Numbered from the stretch's first letter, positions 15,211 to 24,650 are shown. The stretch is DNA of 32,961 nt from JBFLYN01 sp040756655 (GCA_040756655.1 JBFLYN010000037.1:1-32961), one strand, 5' to 3'. Translations and numbers: made by a program. The notes: generated from the sequence alone by a model not told the origin.

Positions 15211-16227
15211 ATGAGGCTGGCTGCGCTGGTCATTGCCATAGCGCTTATCATTGGCGTTGCGGTGGCCGTGATGCCGGCCTGGCGGGGCAATTCCTCGCCT
15301 CCCGCCGAGCCTCCGGTGGTTGCTCCTCCCCCTTCCCCGCCGCCACCTCCCCCGCCGGCGCCCCCCTCACCATGGCCCAATGAGCCCGAGTTGCCGGGCA
15401 TGGTGCTGGTAAGCATAGGCAACAACCGCACTGCCCGTCCCCAGAGTGGTCTCGAATACGCCGATGTGGTGTACGAGGTGCTGACCGAAGGCGGCATTAC
15501 GCGCCTGCTGGCCCTGTTTGGAAGCCGGGCGGCTTCTGAAGTGGGACCGGTCCGCAGCATGAGGTATGCCATGGTTGAAATCGCCTTGGGTTATAATAGT
15601 CCCTTTGCCCACGCGGGCGGGAGCCAGGACGCATTGGACCTGATCAAGAAACTCAAGCCCAAGAGCCTCGACGACATCTACGGCTCGGGAGCGTGTTTCT
15701 GGCGTGCTTCTCACCGGAAGGCGCCCGACAACCTGTACACCAGCACCGAACGGCTGGTGGAGGGAGCTAAAGCCCGGGGCTATGAGCTAGTGCCGCTAGT
15801 GCGCCTGCCCGGAGGAGACCTGGCGGGAGGAGAAGTCGCCGAGCGCGTGGTGGTGGCGTTTTCGCGACAGGTGAGCGCACCCAACGTCGTTACCTATGAG
15901 TTTGACGGGCAGGCGTACCGGCGCCTGGTCAACGACGCTCCCCACCTGGTCTCCAGCGGGGAGCAGCTGGCCCCACAGAACCTCCTGTTCTTGGAGACTG
16001 TTACCCGGACCGTAATGAGGCAGGAACTCATGCTGGACATCGACGTGGTGGGGAAGGGCCGGGCGCTGCTGGTCCGGGACGGACGTGCCCATGCTGGAAC
16101 TTGGGAGAAAGCATCTCAGAGTGCCCAGTTTTCGTTCAAGGACGAAAAGGGGGAGACTTTCCCCTTCACTTGGGGCCAGACCTGGATTCACCTGCTTCCC
16201 GATTTGAAGCAGGTCGAATACCGCTAG
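15211..16227 (+). CDS. DUF3048 extracytoplasmic protein (YerB-like)
   Basis: A protein of about 338 residues with an N-terminal membrane helix (LAALVIAIALIIGVAVAVM) but no lipobox Cys, so it is membrane-anchored rather than a lipoprotein as YerB is. A Pro-rich linker (about residues 32-57) follows. The DUF3048 N-domain begins with SIGNNRTARPQSGLEYADVV and YEVLTEGGITRLLALF, and contains VGPVRSMRYAMVEIA; the C-domain follows from about residue 205 with the conserved end FPFTWGQTWIHLLP. ATG at 15211 is chosen over the adjacent GTG at 15208; a GAGAGAGGCGAG purine run lies just upstream. Function in the family is unknown; members are secreted and widespread in Firmicutes. Low AT content of the linker makes its CCN run notable but normal for the genome. 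Confidence 0.88.
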   Translation: MRLAALVIAIALIIGVAVAVMPAWRGNSSPPAEPPVVAPPPSPPPPPPPAPPSPWPNEPELPGMVLVSIGNNRTARPQSGLEYADVVYEVLTEGGITRLLALFGSRAASEVGPVRSMRYAMVEIALGYNSPFAHAGGSQDALDLIKKLKPKSLDDIYGSGACFWRASHRKAPDNLYTSTERLVEGAKARGYELVPLVRLPGGDLAGGEVAERVVVAFSRQVSAPNVVTYEFDGQAYRRLVNDAPHLVSSGEQLAPQNLLFLETVTRTVMRQELMLDIDVVGKGRALLVRDGRAHAGTWEKASQSAQFSFKDEKGETFPFTWGQTWIHLLPDLKQVEYR

Positions 16228-16420
16228 GCGCTTCGGAGATCATCCAAACTGCAGGACCGGGCCCTGAGTCCGGCTCACTTTCAGCCGGGGCAGGGCCGTA
16301 TCAACGCATATCCACCAGCCACCTGCCAAAGAACCGAAATTCTCGGGGACATCTCCAGCTCGAAAGGATGGAACGCAACCATGTCGAAGGTTTGGACTGA
16401 TCTGTGCTCGGGAGGGAGAT

Positions 16421-17806
16421 ATGCTCTTGGACCTTGACCACGCGTCATTTGCCTCTGCCCTGCGTGACCACCTAAAGCTACCCAACACCGGGCAACGAGC
16501 CCTCAACTTGACCATCATAGGAGGAGGCAGCGCTTACACGCCCGGGTTGGTGGAAGGGCTCCTCCGCATGAAAGCACGCATCCCCCTGGGACGTCTGGCC
16601 CTCATGGACATAGATACGGTCAAACTTGAAGTGGTGGGCGATCTCATCCGCCGCCGCCTGCAGGCGGCCGGGGAGAAAGCCGAGGTCATCCTCACCACCA
16701 GTCGAGGAAAAGCCCTGGAAGGTGCGGATTTCGTGCTCTGCCAGGTCCGGGTAGGCGGCTTGGCTGGGCGGTCGCTGGACGAGAAGATCGCCCTCCGCCA
16801 CGGGGTTATAGGCCAGGAAACCACCGGGCCCGGCGGGTTTGCCATGGCCCTCAGGAGCATCCCGGTGATGCTGGACATAGCCGCCGACGTGACCCGCTAT
16901 GCCCCGGGTGCCTGGATCATCAACTACAGCAACCCTACGGGCCTGGTAGCCAGCGCCCTCCACCGCTTGGGATATGAACGGGTCCTCAGCCTCTGCGATA
17001 TTCCCGTGGCCATGCAGCAGGGGATCGCCTCCCTGCTGGGAGTCTCACGCCGTGAGATATTCTTGGACTATGCGGGCCTAAACCACCTTGCCTGCGCCAC
17101 CCGGGTCATGTACCAGGGGAAAGACCTGCTCCCGGCCCTGGCCGCCCTGGCCCGCACCCTTATCTCCACCGGCGGCCCGCTGCCCATCCCCTTTGCCGAC
17201 GAGCGCGAGGAGCAGGAATTCCAGCACGTCCTGGCCCTTTTGGCAACCACCGGCCTATACTGCTCTCCCTACCTCCACTACTACCTCCACGCCGCCGAGG
17301 TCCTGGAAGAGCAGCTGGCATCGCCCACTACCCGGGCCGATGAGGTGATGGCCCTGGAAAGGGAACTCCTGGACGCCTTCGCCGCTTCCAGGACCGGGCA
17401 CGACCTTTCCCGGCAACGGGGCTACGACTGGCACGCCGACGCCATGATGGAGGTGGTGGCGGCCATCGCCAACAACGAGGGCGGCCTGTACGTGGTGAAT
17501 GTGCCCAACCGGGGGAACTTGCCGGGCGTGCCGGATGCCCACATGGTGGAAGTGCCGGCCGTGGTGGACCGGGCTGGCGCCCATCCCCTACAGGCGCCGG
17601 CGCTACCCCCGCTCATCCGCGGGCTGGTGGCCGCAGTAGCGGCCTATGAGGAATTGGCGGTGGAGGCTGCACTGGAAGGTTCCTACGAAAAAGCGTGGTT
17701 GGCCCTGACCGCCCACCCCCTGGTCCCGTCGGCCTCGATCGCCCGCAGTCTGTGTGACGCATACCTTGCCGCCCACCGCGAGTTCCTGCCCCAGTTTGCC
17801 CCATGA
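16421..17806 (+). CDS. GH4-family NAD-dependent phospho-glycosidase
   Basis: A 461-residue glycoside hydrolase family 4 enzyme, which cleaves sugar phosphates by an NAD+/Mn2+-dependent oxidation-elimination route. The Rossmann loop is IIGGGSAYTPG (from 32), followed by IGQETTGPGGFAMALRSIP (130-148), NPTG (171-174), Cys192 in LCDIP and His222 in YAGLNH, the metal ligands. Overall text resembles the 6-phospho-beta-glucosidase (LicH/CelF) branch, which normally has Cys-Asn-Val/Ile-Pro; the Cys-Asp-Ile-Pro here is nearer to the Cys-Asp-Met-Pro of 6-phospho-alpha-glucosidases. Substrate is therefore open. The first 27 residues precede the fold and are unusual. GGAGGGAG lies before the ATG. It is 13 bases upstream of the PTS permease and clearly one operon. 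Confidence 0.88.
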   Translation: MLLDLDHASFASALRDHLKLPNTGQRALNLTIIGGGSAYTPGLVEGLLRMKARIPLGRLALMDIDTVKLEVVGDLIRRRLQAAGEKAEVILTTSRGKALEGADFVLCQVRVGGLAGRSLDEKIALRHGVIGQETTGPGGFAMALRSIPVMLDIAADVTRYAPGAWIINYSNPTGLVASALHRLGYERVLSLCDIPVAMQQGIASLLGVSRREIFLDYAGLNHLACATRVMYQGKDLLPALAALARTLISTGGPLPIPFADEREEQEFQHVLALLATTGLYCSPYLHYYLHAAEVLEEQLASPTTRADEVMALERELLDAFAASRTGHDLSRQRGYDWHADAMMEVVAAIANNEGGLYVVNVPNRGNLPGVPDAHMVEVPAVVDRAGAHPLQAPALPPLIRGLVAAVAAYEELAVEAALEGSYEKAWLALTAHPLVPSASIARSLCDAYLAAHREFLPQFAP

Positions 17807-17819
17807 CGGAGGTGTGGCC

Positions 17820-19190
17820 ATGAAGCGCGGTCTCCACAGGTTTGCCGCCGCTGCGTTCACTCCCATCGCCGTGCTGCCCGCCGCAGCCATCCTGCTGGCG
17901 CTGGGAAATGTGCTGCCCATCCCGGTTCTGAGCCGGGCGCTCTGGGCTGCCGGCGAGGGCCTCTTCCAGCAGTTGGGCCTGATCTTCGCCGTGGGCATCG
18001 CCGTGGGGCTCAGCCAGGGCGATGGCACCGCCGGGCTGGCCGCCGCTACCAGCTTCGTTATCATCAACGCTGTAGCGCGCAGCATCGACCCGGCCACCCA
18101 GCTGGGAGTCCTGGCCGGACTGGTGGCCGGCCTCTCAGCCGCCTGGGCATTTCGCCGGTACAGCCAGGTCCGGTTCCCGGAATACCTGAGCTTTTTCGAG
18201 GGCCGCCGCTTTGTCCCCATCGCCGTGTCGCTGGTAAGCGTGGTGTGGGGCCTGGTCATGGGAGCGACGTGGCCCGCCGTGCAAAAGGGCATTGTGGCAC
18301 TGGGCGACTGGATGTCAGGGGCTGGCATGACGGGAGTCTTCGTCTACGGGGCCTTGGAGCGACTGTTGATCCCCACCGGTCTTCACCATTTCCTCAACGG
18401 GATCGTGCTCTTGCTGATGGGCTCATTCGAGGGTGCTACCGGCGATCTTGCACGTTTCTTCGCCGGGGATCCTACCGCCGGGTTCTTCATGGGAGGAGCC
18501 TACGCCATTAAGTTGTTCGGCCTTCCTGCCGCCTGCCTCGCCATGATGCACGAGGCCAAAAGGCCCCGGGCGGTAAAGGGCTTGATGTTGACGGCTGCCC
18601 TCACCAGCCTGCTCACCGGGATCACCGAACCAGTGGAGTTCGCGTTCTTATTCACCGCCCCCATCCTTTTTGCATTCCATGCACTGCTGGCTGGCAGTTC
18701 CTTCGCCGTGAACTGGCTTTTGGGCATAACCCACGGGTTTGCCTCTACTGCCGGCCTGTTGGAGTTCGTGATAAACTGGCACCGGGCCCAGCGAGCCTGG
18801 CTGATCCTGCCCCTGGGTTTGCTCTACGCCGCCGCATACTACGCCGGGTTCCGGGTCTTGATCCGGCGGCTGAACCTGGCCACCCCTGGCCGCCTGGAAG
18901 CCGAGGAGAACCTTCCCGGCCCCGAGGTCCCGGCCGCAGAGGGTGCCAGCACGGCCCCGGTTATTGTCCAAGCCCTGGGCGGGGCGACCAACATCCTTTC
19001 GGTGGACGCGTGCCTTACGCGCCTGCGCGTAGTCCTCCAAGACGCAAGCCGGGTGGACTTTGGCGCCCTGAAGGCGTCCGGAGCCGTGGGCTGGGTGGGC
19101 GCCGGCACCAGTGTGTTGCAGGTAGTCTACGGGACACGCTCGCACCAGCTGGCCCGGGCAGTGCGGGAATACCTTGGGAATTCCCGCTGA
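17820..19190 (+). CDS. PTS glucose/maltose-family EIICB permease
   Basis: A 456-residue phosphotransferase transporter. The EIIC domain (about residues 1-360) has ten or so membrane segments and the family text GITEPVEFAFLF around residue 267; LIPTGLHHFLNGI also fits glucose/N-acetylglucosamine permeases. After an Ala/Pro/Glu-rich linker comes EIIB (about 375-456) with the phosphorylated Cys398 in DACLTRLRV and the family end VGWVGAGTSVLQVVYGTRS. There is no EIIA domain, so a separate EIIA(Glc) must feed it, as in many glucose-type systems. ATG at 17820 is preceded by GGAGGTG; the in-frame ORF start further upstream lies inside GH4. With GH4 it would import a disaccharide as a 6-phosphate that GH4 splits. 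Confidence 0.92.
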   Translation: MKRGLHRFAAAAFTPIAVLPAAAILLALGNVLPIPVLSRALWAAGEGLFQQLGLIFAVGIAVGLSQGDGTAGLAAATSFVIINAVARSIDPATQLGVLAGLVAGLSAAWAFRRYSQVRFPEYLSFFEGRRFVPIAVSLVSVVWGLVMGATWPAVQKGIVALGDWMSGAGMTGVFVYGALERLLIPTGLHHFLNGIVLLLMGSFEGATGDLARFFAGDPTAGFFMGGAYAIKLFGLPAACLAMMHEAKRPRAVKGLMLTAALTSLLTGITEPVEFAFLFTAPILFAFHALLAGSSFAVNWLLGITHGFASTAGLLEFVINWHRAQRAWLILPLGLLYAAAYYAGFRVLIRRLNLATPGRLEAEENLPGPEVPAAEGASTAPVIVQALGGATNILSVDACLTRLRVVLQDASRVDFGALKASGAVGWVGAGTSVLQVVYGTRSHQLARAVREYLGNSR

Positions 19191-19196
19191 CCGCCG

Positions 19197-20294
19197 TCAC
19201 TGCCATGTTCGGCGCATGAAAGCCCGCACCTGGGGAGTGGCCCGGAAGTTATGCTCCTCCAGCAGCCGGTAGAACTCCTCTACCTGCTGGTAGAAGCGGG
19301 AATCCCGGTTTTCCTCCAAGAAGTGCCCGTAGCTGGCCTGGAGCTGGGGATCCAGCCGGTCGGAGCCAAACGGGAAGATGGGGCTGTTATCCAGACCTCT
19401 CAAGTAGATCCACATGTAGTTCTGCATCCAGGTTTCCACCTCGGCGGCTTCAGGCAGTCCCGGGTTCTCCCGGAGCCAGGCTTCCGCCGCCATGGCCCGC
19501 GCCCGTACCTCATCCCAGGGGATCATCAACGCGGCGTCGGCGGCCGCGGGGCGGGCGGTACGTGCAGCCAGCATGCGCACAAAGGCAGCCAGCGGCTCAG
19601 AAAGGGAGGAGGCGAAGGCCTGGAGCACCCCGGGGTTAATCGCGAGGTAAGGGAGGCCTTCGCTCATCTTCACTGTGTAGCCTGCCGCTAGGACCATCCC
19701 CGCTCCCCGGCGAACTTCAGGATCCGGGATCAGGCCGGGGTCGGCCATGACGTCCTCTCCACCGGCAATAACGTAGGTCGCCACCCGGTGGAAAACAGCC
19801 GATGCCTCCAATGTTGGTAAAAGCTCCATTAGCGTCTCCCGCCAAGCCCGAAAAGGAGCATCGGCCTGGGGACCGGGGATGAGGGCCAACAGGCTCTGGT
19901 ACTGGCTGGTTGCCGCGGCCATAGACTCCACATCACCGGCAGTGGTGGACAGGATCTGGCGGCAGCGGTTATGGACCGCGGCCGCCAGTTCCTGCCCGGA
20001 CAGCACCAGGTGGGACGCCGGTACCCAGCCCGCTTTCTCATCCTGGCGCACCAGGTGCCAGATGTTGCCGTGCTGGTCTGGCTGGCTTTCAGGTCCCACC
20101 AAGACCGGCTGCCCAATGCCCAGGGCCAGTCCCCCTGGTGCTGATGGCTCTGGCTGTTGCCGGGCCCAGCCGTCACCGATGTAGGTGCCGGTTGCAGCCG
20201 ACATTTGTCTACCTTGGTCTACGGGCGGCCTTGAGCATGCTGACGTCACTACCAGGACGCCGATGGCCAGCATGGACATGAACCTCTGCATCAT
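19197..20294 (-). CDS. Lipoprotein with SH3-like domain, unknown function
   Basis: A lipoprotein of 365 residues. ATG pair at 20294 and 20291 with GAGGTG upstream; either may be used. The N-terminus MMQRFMSMLAIGVLVVTSAC ends in a lipobox Cys. Residues about 22-95 form an SH3-like domain (WARQQPEPSA... QPVLVGPE... IWHLVRQDEKAGWVPASHLVLSG), the fold found in bacterial cell-wall-binding proteins. The remaining 270 residues are helical, with no recognised family, and include AFVRMLAARTARPAAADAALM and WMQNYMWIYLRGLD. Presumably extracytoplasmic, attached to the membrane. It converges with the PTS gene (six bases between the stops), so it is a separate unit. Confidence 0.8.
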   Translation of the reverse strand: MMQRFMSMLAIGVLVVTSACSRPPVDQGRQMSAATGTYIGDGWARQQPEPSAPGGLALGIGQPVLVGPESQPDQHGNIWHLVRQDEKAGWVPASHLVLSGQELAAAVHNRCRQILSTTAGDVESMAAATSQYQSLLALIPGPQADAPFRAWRETLMELLPTLEASAVFHRVATYVIAGGEDVMADPGLIPDPEVRRGAGMVLAAGYTVKMSEGLPYLAINPGVLQAFASSLSEPLAAFVRMLAARTARPAAADAALMIPWDEVRARAMAAEAWLRENPGLPEAAEVETWMQNYMWIYLRGLDNSPIFPFGSDRLDPQLQASYGHFLEENRDSRFYQQVEEFYRLLEEHNFRATPQVRAFMRRTWQ

Positions 20295-20496
20295 ATGCAC
20301 CTCACGCTGAGAAGCATCATCCTGATCCAGGAGAAATCCGCAGGGAACTGGAGCGGGACTGGTGTCTCCGGAGACCTGGGCCGTCTTCCCGGTCGGTCCA
20401 GGCCCATTGGGCATTTGGTCTTTTGTTTTGCGTTAGTTCTTCTCCGCGACCAAGTACAGTCCTAGAGGCTATCGGGTTGGGTGTTGGACCTCTGGG

Positions 20497-21312
20497 TCAA
20501 CCCGGGATGGATTCCTCGCATGCAACCCCAACCTGGCACTTGGCGCAGCCATACCGGGGCGCGAATTTCTTCCTCATGACATCCATGTAGCTTTGGCAGC
20601 GGCCAAGGTCCTTCCCGTCGCTGGTTATAGCGCCCACCGGGCAACGGGCTATGCACTCCCCACAACTGCCCCCGGAAAGATGCGGGCAATGCCCGTATGG
20701 CCCGGTGATCCTCGGGGTCTTGACAAGCTCCAGGTCCGTTACCACGCTGCCCAGCCTCCCGGCGCACCCCCGGGGCGTAATGAACGACCTGCCCAACCCG
20801 AAACTACCCAGACCTGCCGCGTACGCCACATGTCTTTCTGACCAGTTGGACTTGAGATCGACCACTCCGTACTCGGGCTCCAGTGCCGGGGCTACGGCCC
20901 GGCCCCCCAAGGATGCTATGACCTCCACGAGGCGGGCCCGCACGACGTTGTTGAACGCCTCACCTTCAATACGGGCGTGGACCCATTCTTCCGATGGGAG
21001 CCCGGGGAGCCGGTTGCTCTCCCGGATGGGCGCGGAAAAGGGCAGGAAGTACGATACTACGGACCGGGCCCCGGGCAACCACTGGGTGGGTAGGCGGTGG
21101 TGGGGTCCAACCACCCCTTCTTGCCTGAACTCCTCGAACACTGGATCGCCTGCCCAGGCAACACTGATCAAAGGAGCGTCGTAGATCCGCAACCCGAGTT
21201 CCAGCAGGCAGTTTCGCGAGTCTGTGTTCACACAGGTCTGAAGGGCACTGGCGATCATAACCTGCAGGGGACCACCAGCGGAAGCTGTCACAGCAATCCC
21301 ACCTTCGCTCAT
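20497..21312 (-). CDS. QueG-like [4Fe-4S] protein, short form
   Basis: A 271-residue protein related to epoxyqueuosine reductase (COG1600). The QueG-type nucleobase/cobalamin domain is suggested by WERHVAYAAGLGSFGLGR-like text (here SERHVAYAAGLGSFGLG) and ITPRG; it is followed by a ferredoxin-like tail with CGECIARCPVGAI and CAKCQVGVACE, which should hold two 4Fe-4S clusters. It lacks the C-terminal HEAT repeats of full-length QueG (about 350-380 residues), so a role in tRNA modification is uncertain; the short clostridial forms are often called epoxyqueuosine reductase by similarity only. ATG at 21312; upstream Shine-Dalgarno weak. It stands alone. Confidence 0.75.
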   Translation of the reverse strand: MSEGGIAVTASAGGPLQVMIASALQTCVNTDSRNCLLELGLRIYDAPLISVAWAGDPVFEEFRQEGVVGPHHRLPTQWLPGARSVVSYFLPFSAPIRESNRLPGLPSEEWVHARIEGEAFNNVVRARLVEVIASLGGRAVAPALEPEYGVVDLKSNWSERHVAYAAGLGSFGLGRSFITPRGCAGRLGSVVTDLELVKTPRITGPYGHCPHLSGGSCGECIARCPVGAITSDGKDLGRCQSYMDVMRKKFAPRYGCAKCQVGVACEESIPG

Positions 21313-21529
21313 GTACTCGTTCCAGGGTTATTCAGAAAGACTGCAAGCATTCCGCTCCGGGTATGGTGAGGTAGTTCGACGGAGGGATGATCTCTCCTGC
21401 CCCGGCAGGGCACTGGACCACAGGTCCGCCCGCCTAGCCCACGTGGCCCGTACTACTTCCGCTGCCTGTGAGCAAGCAACGCCCACGTTCCCAGGAGGCC
21501 GCATCAACCGCACCAGCCAGCTTAGGGCA

Positions 21530-22455
21530 CTCCAGTCACTCCCCGCGCTGCCGCCAGCAGGTGGTGCGCCGTGCATGTTGGTGCTATCGCACCCTGGGCC
21601 TGGAACGCCGACCGCGCGTGAGCCCGGGCCAACAGCAGCCACGATAGCCCCCGGCCTCCCCGGCCGGCAACATCCCGGCTGCAGTTGAGGTAGCGAGAAA
21701 GGGTCCGGGAGTCATCTGGCCGATGGCGATGACATCCATGGCTTCCTGTGCTGAGAGCCCAACCGAGGGCATCGACCAAGTCCCCCGGCATGTAGGCTAC
21801 GAGCAGGTGACCTGTACCGTAGAGCATGACGGAAGTACAAGGAAGTACGGGTCACCGGCATTCTGCCGGTGCTCTCTACGGCCGGCACAGGCGCCGCCGG
21901 AAGCGCCCATAGCGTGTTCGCGGGTATGCCGTGGCGGGACGGCCGCCAGCCTGAGAACCAGATTCAGCCGACGGCCCCGGATGCGACGATGAACACCGCT
22001 TCGTTGACATCCAGCAGGACCGCTGTTGCCGCTGCTACACAGAGTACGCCGGTCTGCCAGCCGTTCACACCGTGGGGGATCAAGTGTCACAACAACGCCG
22101 ACAGGATGACCGCCAAGACCACCGGCTAAATGCCCAAAGAGACGGCCCGCACCTGGGCCAGGAGCCCGTAGCTCACGTAGAACCAGGAAAGTACCAGGGT
22201 GATCAGGAAGGTCGGCACGAAGAATCCTATGCCCGCGGCCAGCAGTCAAGCACGCTACCCTTGCGGTGACCCATGTACATGACCATCTGGGTGGGGTTTG
22301 GACCCGGGATGAGGACATCCACAAACTCCGCTTTGCTTATCCAGTCCGTGCCCCGGACGACCTCCCGTTCCATGATGGCAAAGTACGCCACCGGACCTCC
22401 GAATGCCGTAGTTCCATGAGTGCAAAAGACTCAGCAGTTCCTTGACACCCGCCCT
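21530..22455 (-). pseudogene. chrA: Decayed chromate transporter ChrA
   Basis: On the minus strand, pieces in several frames recover most of a ChrA (CHR family) transporter. First half: TTAFGGPVAYFAIMEREVV, FVDVLIPGPNPTQMVMYMGHR, AAGIGFFVPTFLITLVLSW, FYVSYGLLAQVRAV and PVVLAVILSALL. Second half: GTGHLLVAYMPGDLVDALGW and AQEAMDVIAIGQMTPGPFLA. These are the paired conserved motifs of the two ChrA halves in the right order. In between are at least two nonsense codons (a TAG before PVVLAV and a TGA soon after), a later TGA, and several frameshifts. The gene cannot make protein. Ends are approximate. Confidence 0.8.
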
Positions 22456-22714
22456 ACTGCTTATGTCCCGGTACCTGCATTCCCGTTTGCTCTTCTCCGT
22501 TCCTCATCTCCGAGAACCCATCCTTCTAACAGTTATCGATATCTATTTACGATGCACCATACTGGTCCCTAGGGTAAGGGCAGGACCGCGGGCGCCTTGG
22601 GACTGCTTTTTGGTATGCCGGGTACGCGAAGGTATGATGAGTAATCGAGCACAAGGTCTGACCAGTGCTGCCCGTCAGCGGGGCGTCTCGGCCCGGCGTG
22701 GCGCCGCACCGGGC

Positions 22715-23272
22715 TTACCAGCCCCGGTGGGCCTCCCAGCCGTAAAGGAGCTGGTACCAGCTATAAGCCCGTAGGACCTGGCGGACGTAGCTACGAGTCT
22801 CGGCAAACGGGATATCCTCAATGGGAATGGTCTTGTCCCCGCCCAGCCAGCGCTTGACGTTCTGCCGACCGCCGTTGTAGGCGGCCAGGATCAAGACAAT
22901 GTCCCCGCCAAACTCGACGGACAAGTCCTTGAGATAGAAGGTGCCGAGGGTAACGTTGATTTCCGGGTCGTACAGGTCATCGACGCCAAACTTGTCAAGT
23001 TCGAGCCGCGAAGCTACCCATGCACCGGTGTCCGGCATCACCTGCATGAGCCCCCGGGCCCCGCGGGGAGATGTGGCCTGTGGGCGGAACCGGCTTTCGG
23101 TGCGGATGACCGCGGCCACCAGCGCCGGGTCCACCTCGAACCGGGTGGCTGCCCGGGTCACCTCGCCGCGGAACGGAAACGGGTAAGCAAAGCGCGCGGC
23201 CCCTATACCAGCTGCCAGAAAAAGTGCCACTGCCACCAAAGCTTTGACAGGTCTAAGTCGCAACCGGGTCAT
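22715..23272 (-). CDS. Lytic transglycosylase (Slt/MltE-like)
   Basis: A 185-residue secreted or membrane-anchored goose-type lysozyme-fold enzyme. A hydrophobic N-terminus (KALVAVALFLAAGIGAA) is a signal/anchor. Catalytic Glu59 lies in VIRTESRFRP, followed by GARGLMQVMPDT and AAYNGGRQNVKRWL, all standard for the SLT domain. It cleaves the MurNAc-GlcNAc bond of peptidoglycan, releasing 1,6-anhydro products, outside the membrane. The ATG at 23272 has AAGGAG immediately upstream with short spacing. It is the last gene of the polA-mutM-ytaF-coaE cluster, 26 bases downstream of coaE. Confidence 0.9.
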   Translation of the reverse strand: MTRLRLRPVKALVAVALFLAAGIGAARFAYPFPFRGEVTRAATRFEVDPALVAAVIRTESRFRPQATSPRGARGLMQVMPDTGAWVASRLELDKFGVDDLYDPEINVTLGTFYLKDLSVEFGGDIVLILAAYNGGRQNVKRWLGGDKTIPIEDIPFAETRSYVRQVLRAYSWYQLLYGWEAHRGW

Positions 23273-23298
23273 CGTCTCCTTCTAGACAGTCTCGCTAT

Positions 23299-23928
23299 CT
23301 ATATTTCTTCCTGCCTGGGCCGAGAATTTTCCCCCAGGCGCAATTTCTCCCAGATGACCTCCACCTGCCGCCGGGTCTCCTCCACCGTGCCGCTGTTGTT
23401 AATGACCCGGTGAGCGTGACGGACCTTCTCTCTAAGTGGCAGTTGCGCACCGAGACGGTTCATGGCCTCCCGGAAAGAATAGCGATCACGGCTCATCAGC
23501 CGCTCCAGTTGCGTGCTCTCGTCCACCGCCACCACCCAGACCTCGTCCACCAGCCCGGTCATGCCGGCCTCTATGAGCAGCGGCGCATCCACCACCACTA
23601 CGCCGGTGCCCTGGCGGCGCAGAGCGTCCAGTTCGCCCGCAATGGCGCTGATCACCCTGGGGTGAGTTATGTTGTTGAGGCGATGCAAAGCCTCCCGGTC
23701 CGAAAAAACCAGCCGACCAAGGCGACGCCGGTTGATGGTGCTGTCGGGGTTAAGGATATCACGGCCAAAAGCCTCCACGAGTTCGCGGTGGGCCGGCGTG
23801 CCGGGCCGGACCACCTCGTGGGCCACGGCGTCGGCGTCGATGATATGGGCGCCCAGTTGTTGGAGGATGCTGGAAAGGGTGCTCTTGCCACTGGCAATGC
23901 CGCCGGTCAGGCCGATGACCAGCATCAT
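23299..23928 (-). CDS. coaE: Dephospho-CoA kinase
   Basis: The last enzyme of coenzyme A synthesis: phosphorylates the 3'-OH of dephospho-CoA. The N-terminus reads MMLVIGLTGGIASGKST with the P-loop GGIASGKS, followed by the DADAVAHEVVRPG, NRRRLGRLVF, ITHPRV, VVVDAPLLIEAGM and DRYSFREAMNRLGAQL blocks typical of CoaE. Two adjacent ATG codons (23928 and 23925) follow GGAAGG; either gives a normal protein of about 209 residues. Upstream in-frame ATG at 23979 is rejected because it adds nonconserved residues before the P-loop strand. Cytoplasmic. In the polA cluster as in other Clostridia. Confidence 0.95.
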   Translation of the reverse strand: MMLVIGLTGGIASGKSTLSSILQQLGAHIIDADAVAHEVVRPGTPAHRELVEAFGRDILNPDSTINRRRLGRLVFSDREALHRLNNITHPRVISAIAGELDALRRQGTGVVVVDAPLLIEAGMTGLVDEVWVVAVDESTQLERLMSRDRYSFREAMNRLGAQLPLREKVRHAHRVINNSGTVEETRRQVEVIWEKLRLGENSRPRQEEI

Positions 23929-24011
23929 ATCCCATCCTTCCGCTGGTACCAGATGCGGGTGCGCTGGACTTACCCCCATATTACCACACCCAGACTGGCA
24001 TAAACCAGCTT

Positions 24012-24650
24012 TCAGGCGGCAAGGAGCCTCAGGAGCCCCACCAGGACCAGCACTACCCCGGGGATAAAACCGAAGCGGGCTGCCCGGCTCTGGACCGCTT
24101 CCCGGCTGCCCACGATGACTCCTGCATAGACCAGCGCTAAACTGCAGGTCCCGGCCGCCAAGAGCAGGGTAGAAACCTCCAGTCCTGCCAGCCCGGCACC
24201 GAAACCGGCGCCGAGGGCGTCCAAGGCCAGCGCGGCACCGAGGAGCACCGCCTCGCCGTAGCTGATGGACCCGGAGCAGTCAAGGTCGGCGCGGACCGGC
24301 TCTCTAAGGACTTGGACTACGATGCCCAGGGACCGGAGCCGGAAGGCCCAGATAGTACGGGGCCGGTAAGGCTCTTGGGAGGCAACGCCTGCTTGTACGC
24401 GCAAGATCCCCCAGACCCCGATGGCCATGAGGATAAGCGCCCCGGCTGTGTGGGCCAATCCCTCGGTGAGATGGCGCCCGGTGATTTCGCCGGCGCTGAG
24501 GGACACGAAGAGGACTCCCACTGTAGTCAGGGTAATCACCAATATTGAACTCAGGGGAAGACTGATCCTGCGCATGCCGTAGACCATACCGACCATAAAG
24601 CCATCGATGCTGATGGCCACCGCTGTCAGTGCAACCAGGATAACGGGCAA
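24012..24650 (-). CDS. ytaF: Sporulation membrane protein YtaF
   Basis: A 212-residue multi-pass membrane protein (six hydrophobic segments) with the YtaF hallmark: REPVRADLDCSGSISYGEAVLLG followed by ALALDALGAGFGAGLAGL in the middle. The AD-D-SG-I pattern with acidic residues resembles an EF-hand-like or metal-sensing loop. It is related to MntP-type manganese exporters. In Bacillus ytaF is a sporulation gene of unknown detail. Start: TTG at 24650 with GGGAGGGAG 8 bases upstream, giving a hydrophobic N-terminus (PVILVALTAVAISIDGF); no ATG fits better. It sits between mutM and coaE. Confidence 0.9.
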   Translation of the reverse strand: MPVILVALTAVAISIDGFMVGMVYGMRRISLPLSSILVITLTTVGVLFVSLSAGEITGRHLTEGLAHTAGALILMAIGVWGILRVQAGVASQEPYRPRTIWAFRLRSLGIVVQVLREPVRADLDCSGSISYGEAVLLGAALALDALGAGFGAGLAGLEVSTLLLAAGTCSLALVYAGVIVGSREAVQSRAARFGFIPGVVLVLVGLLRLLAA

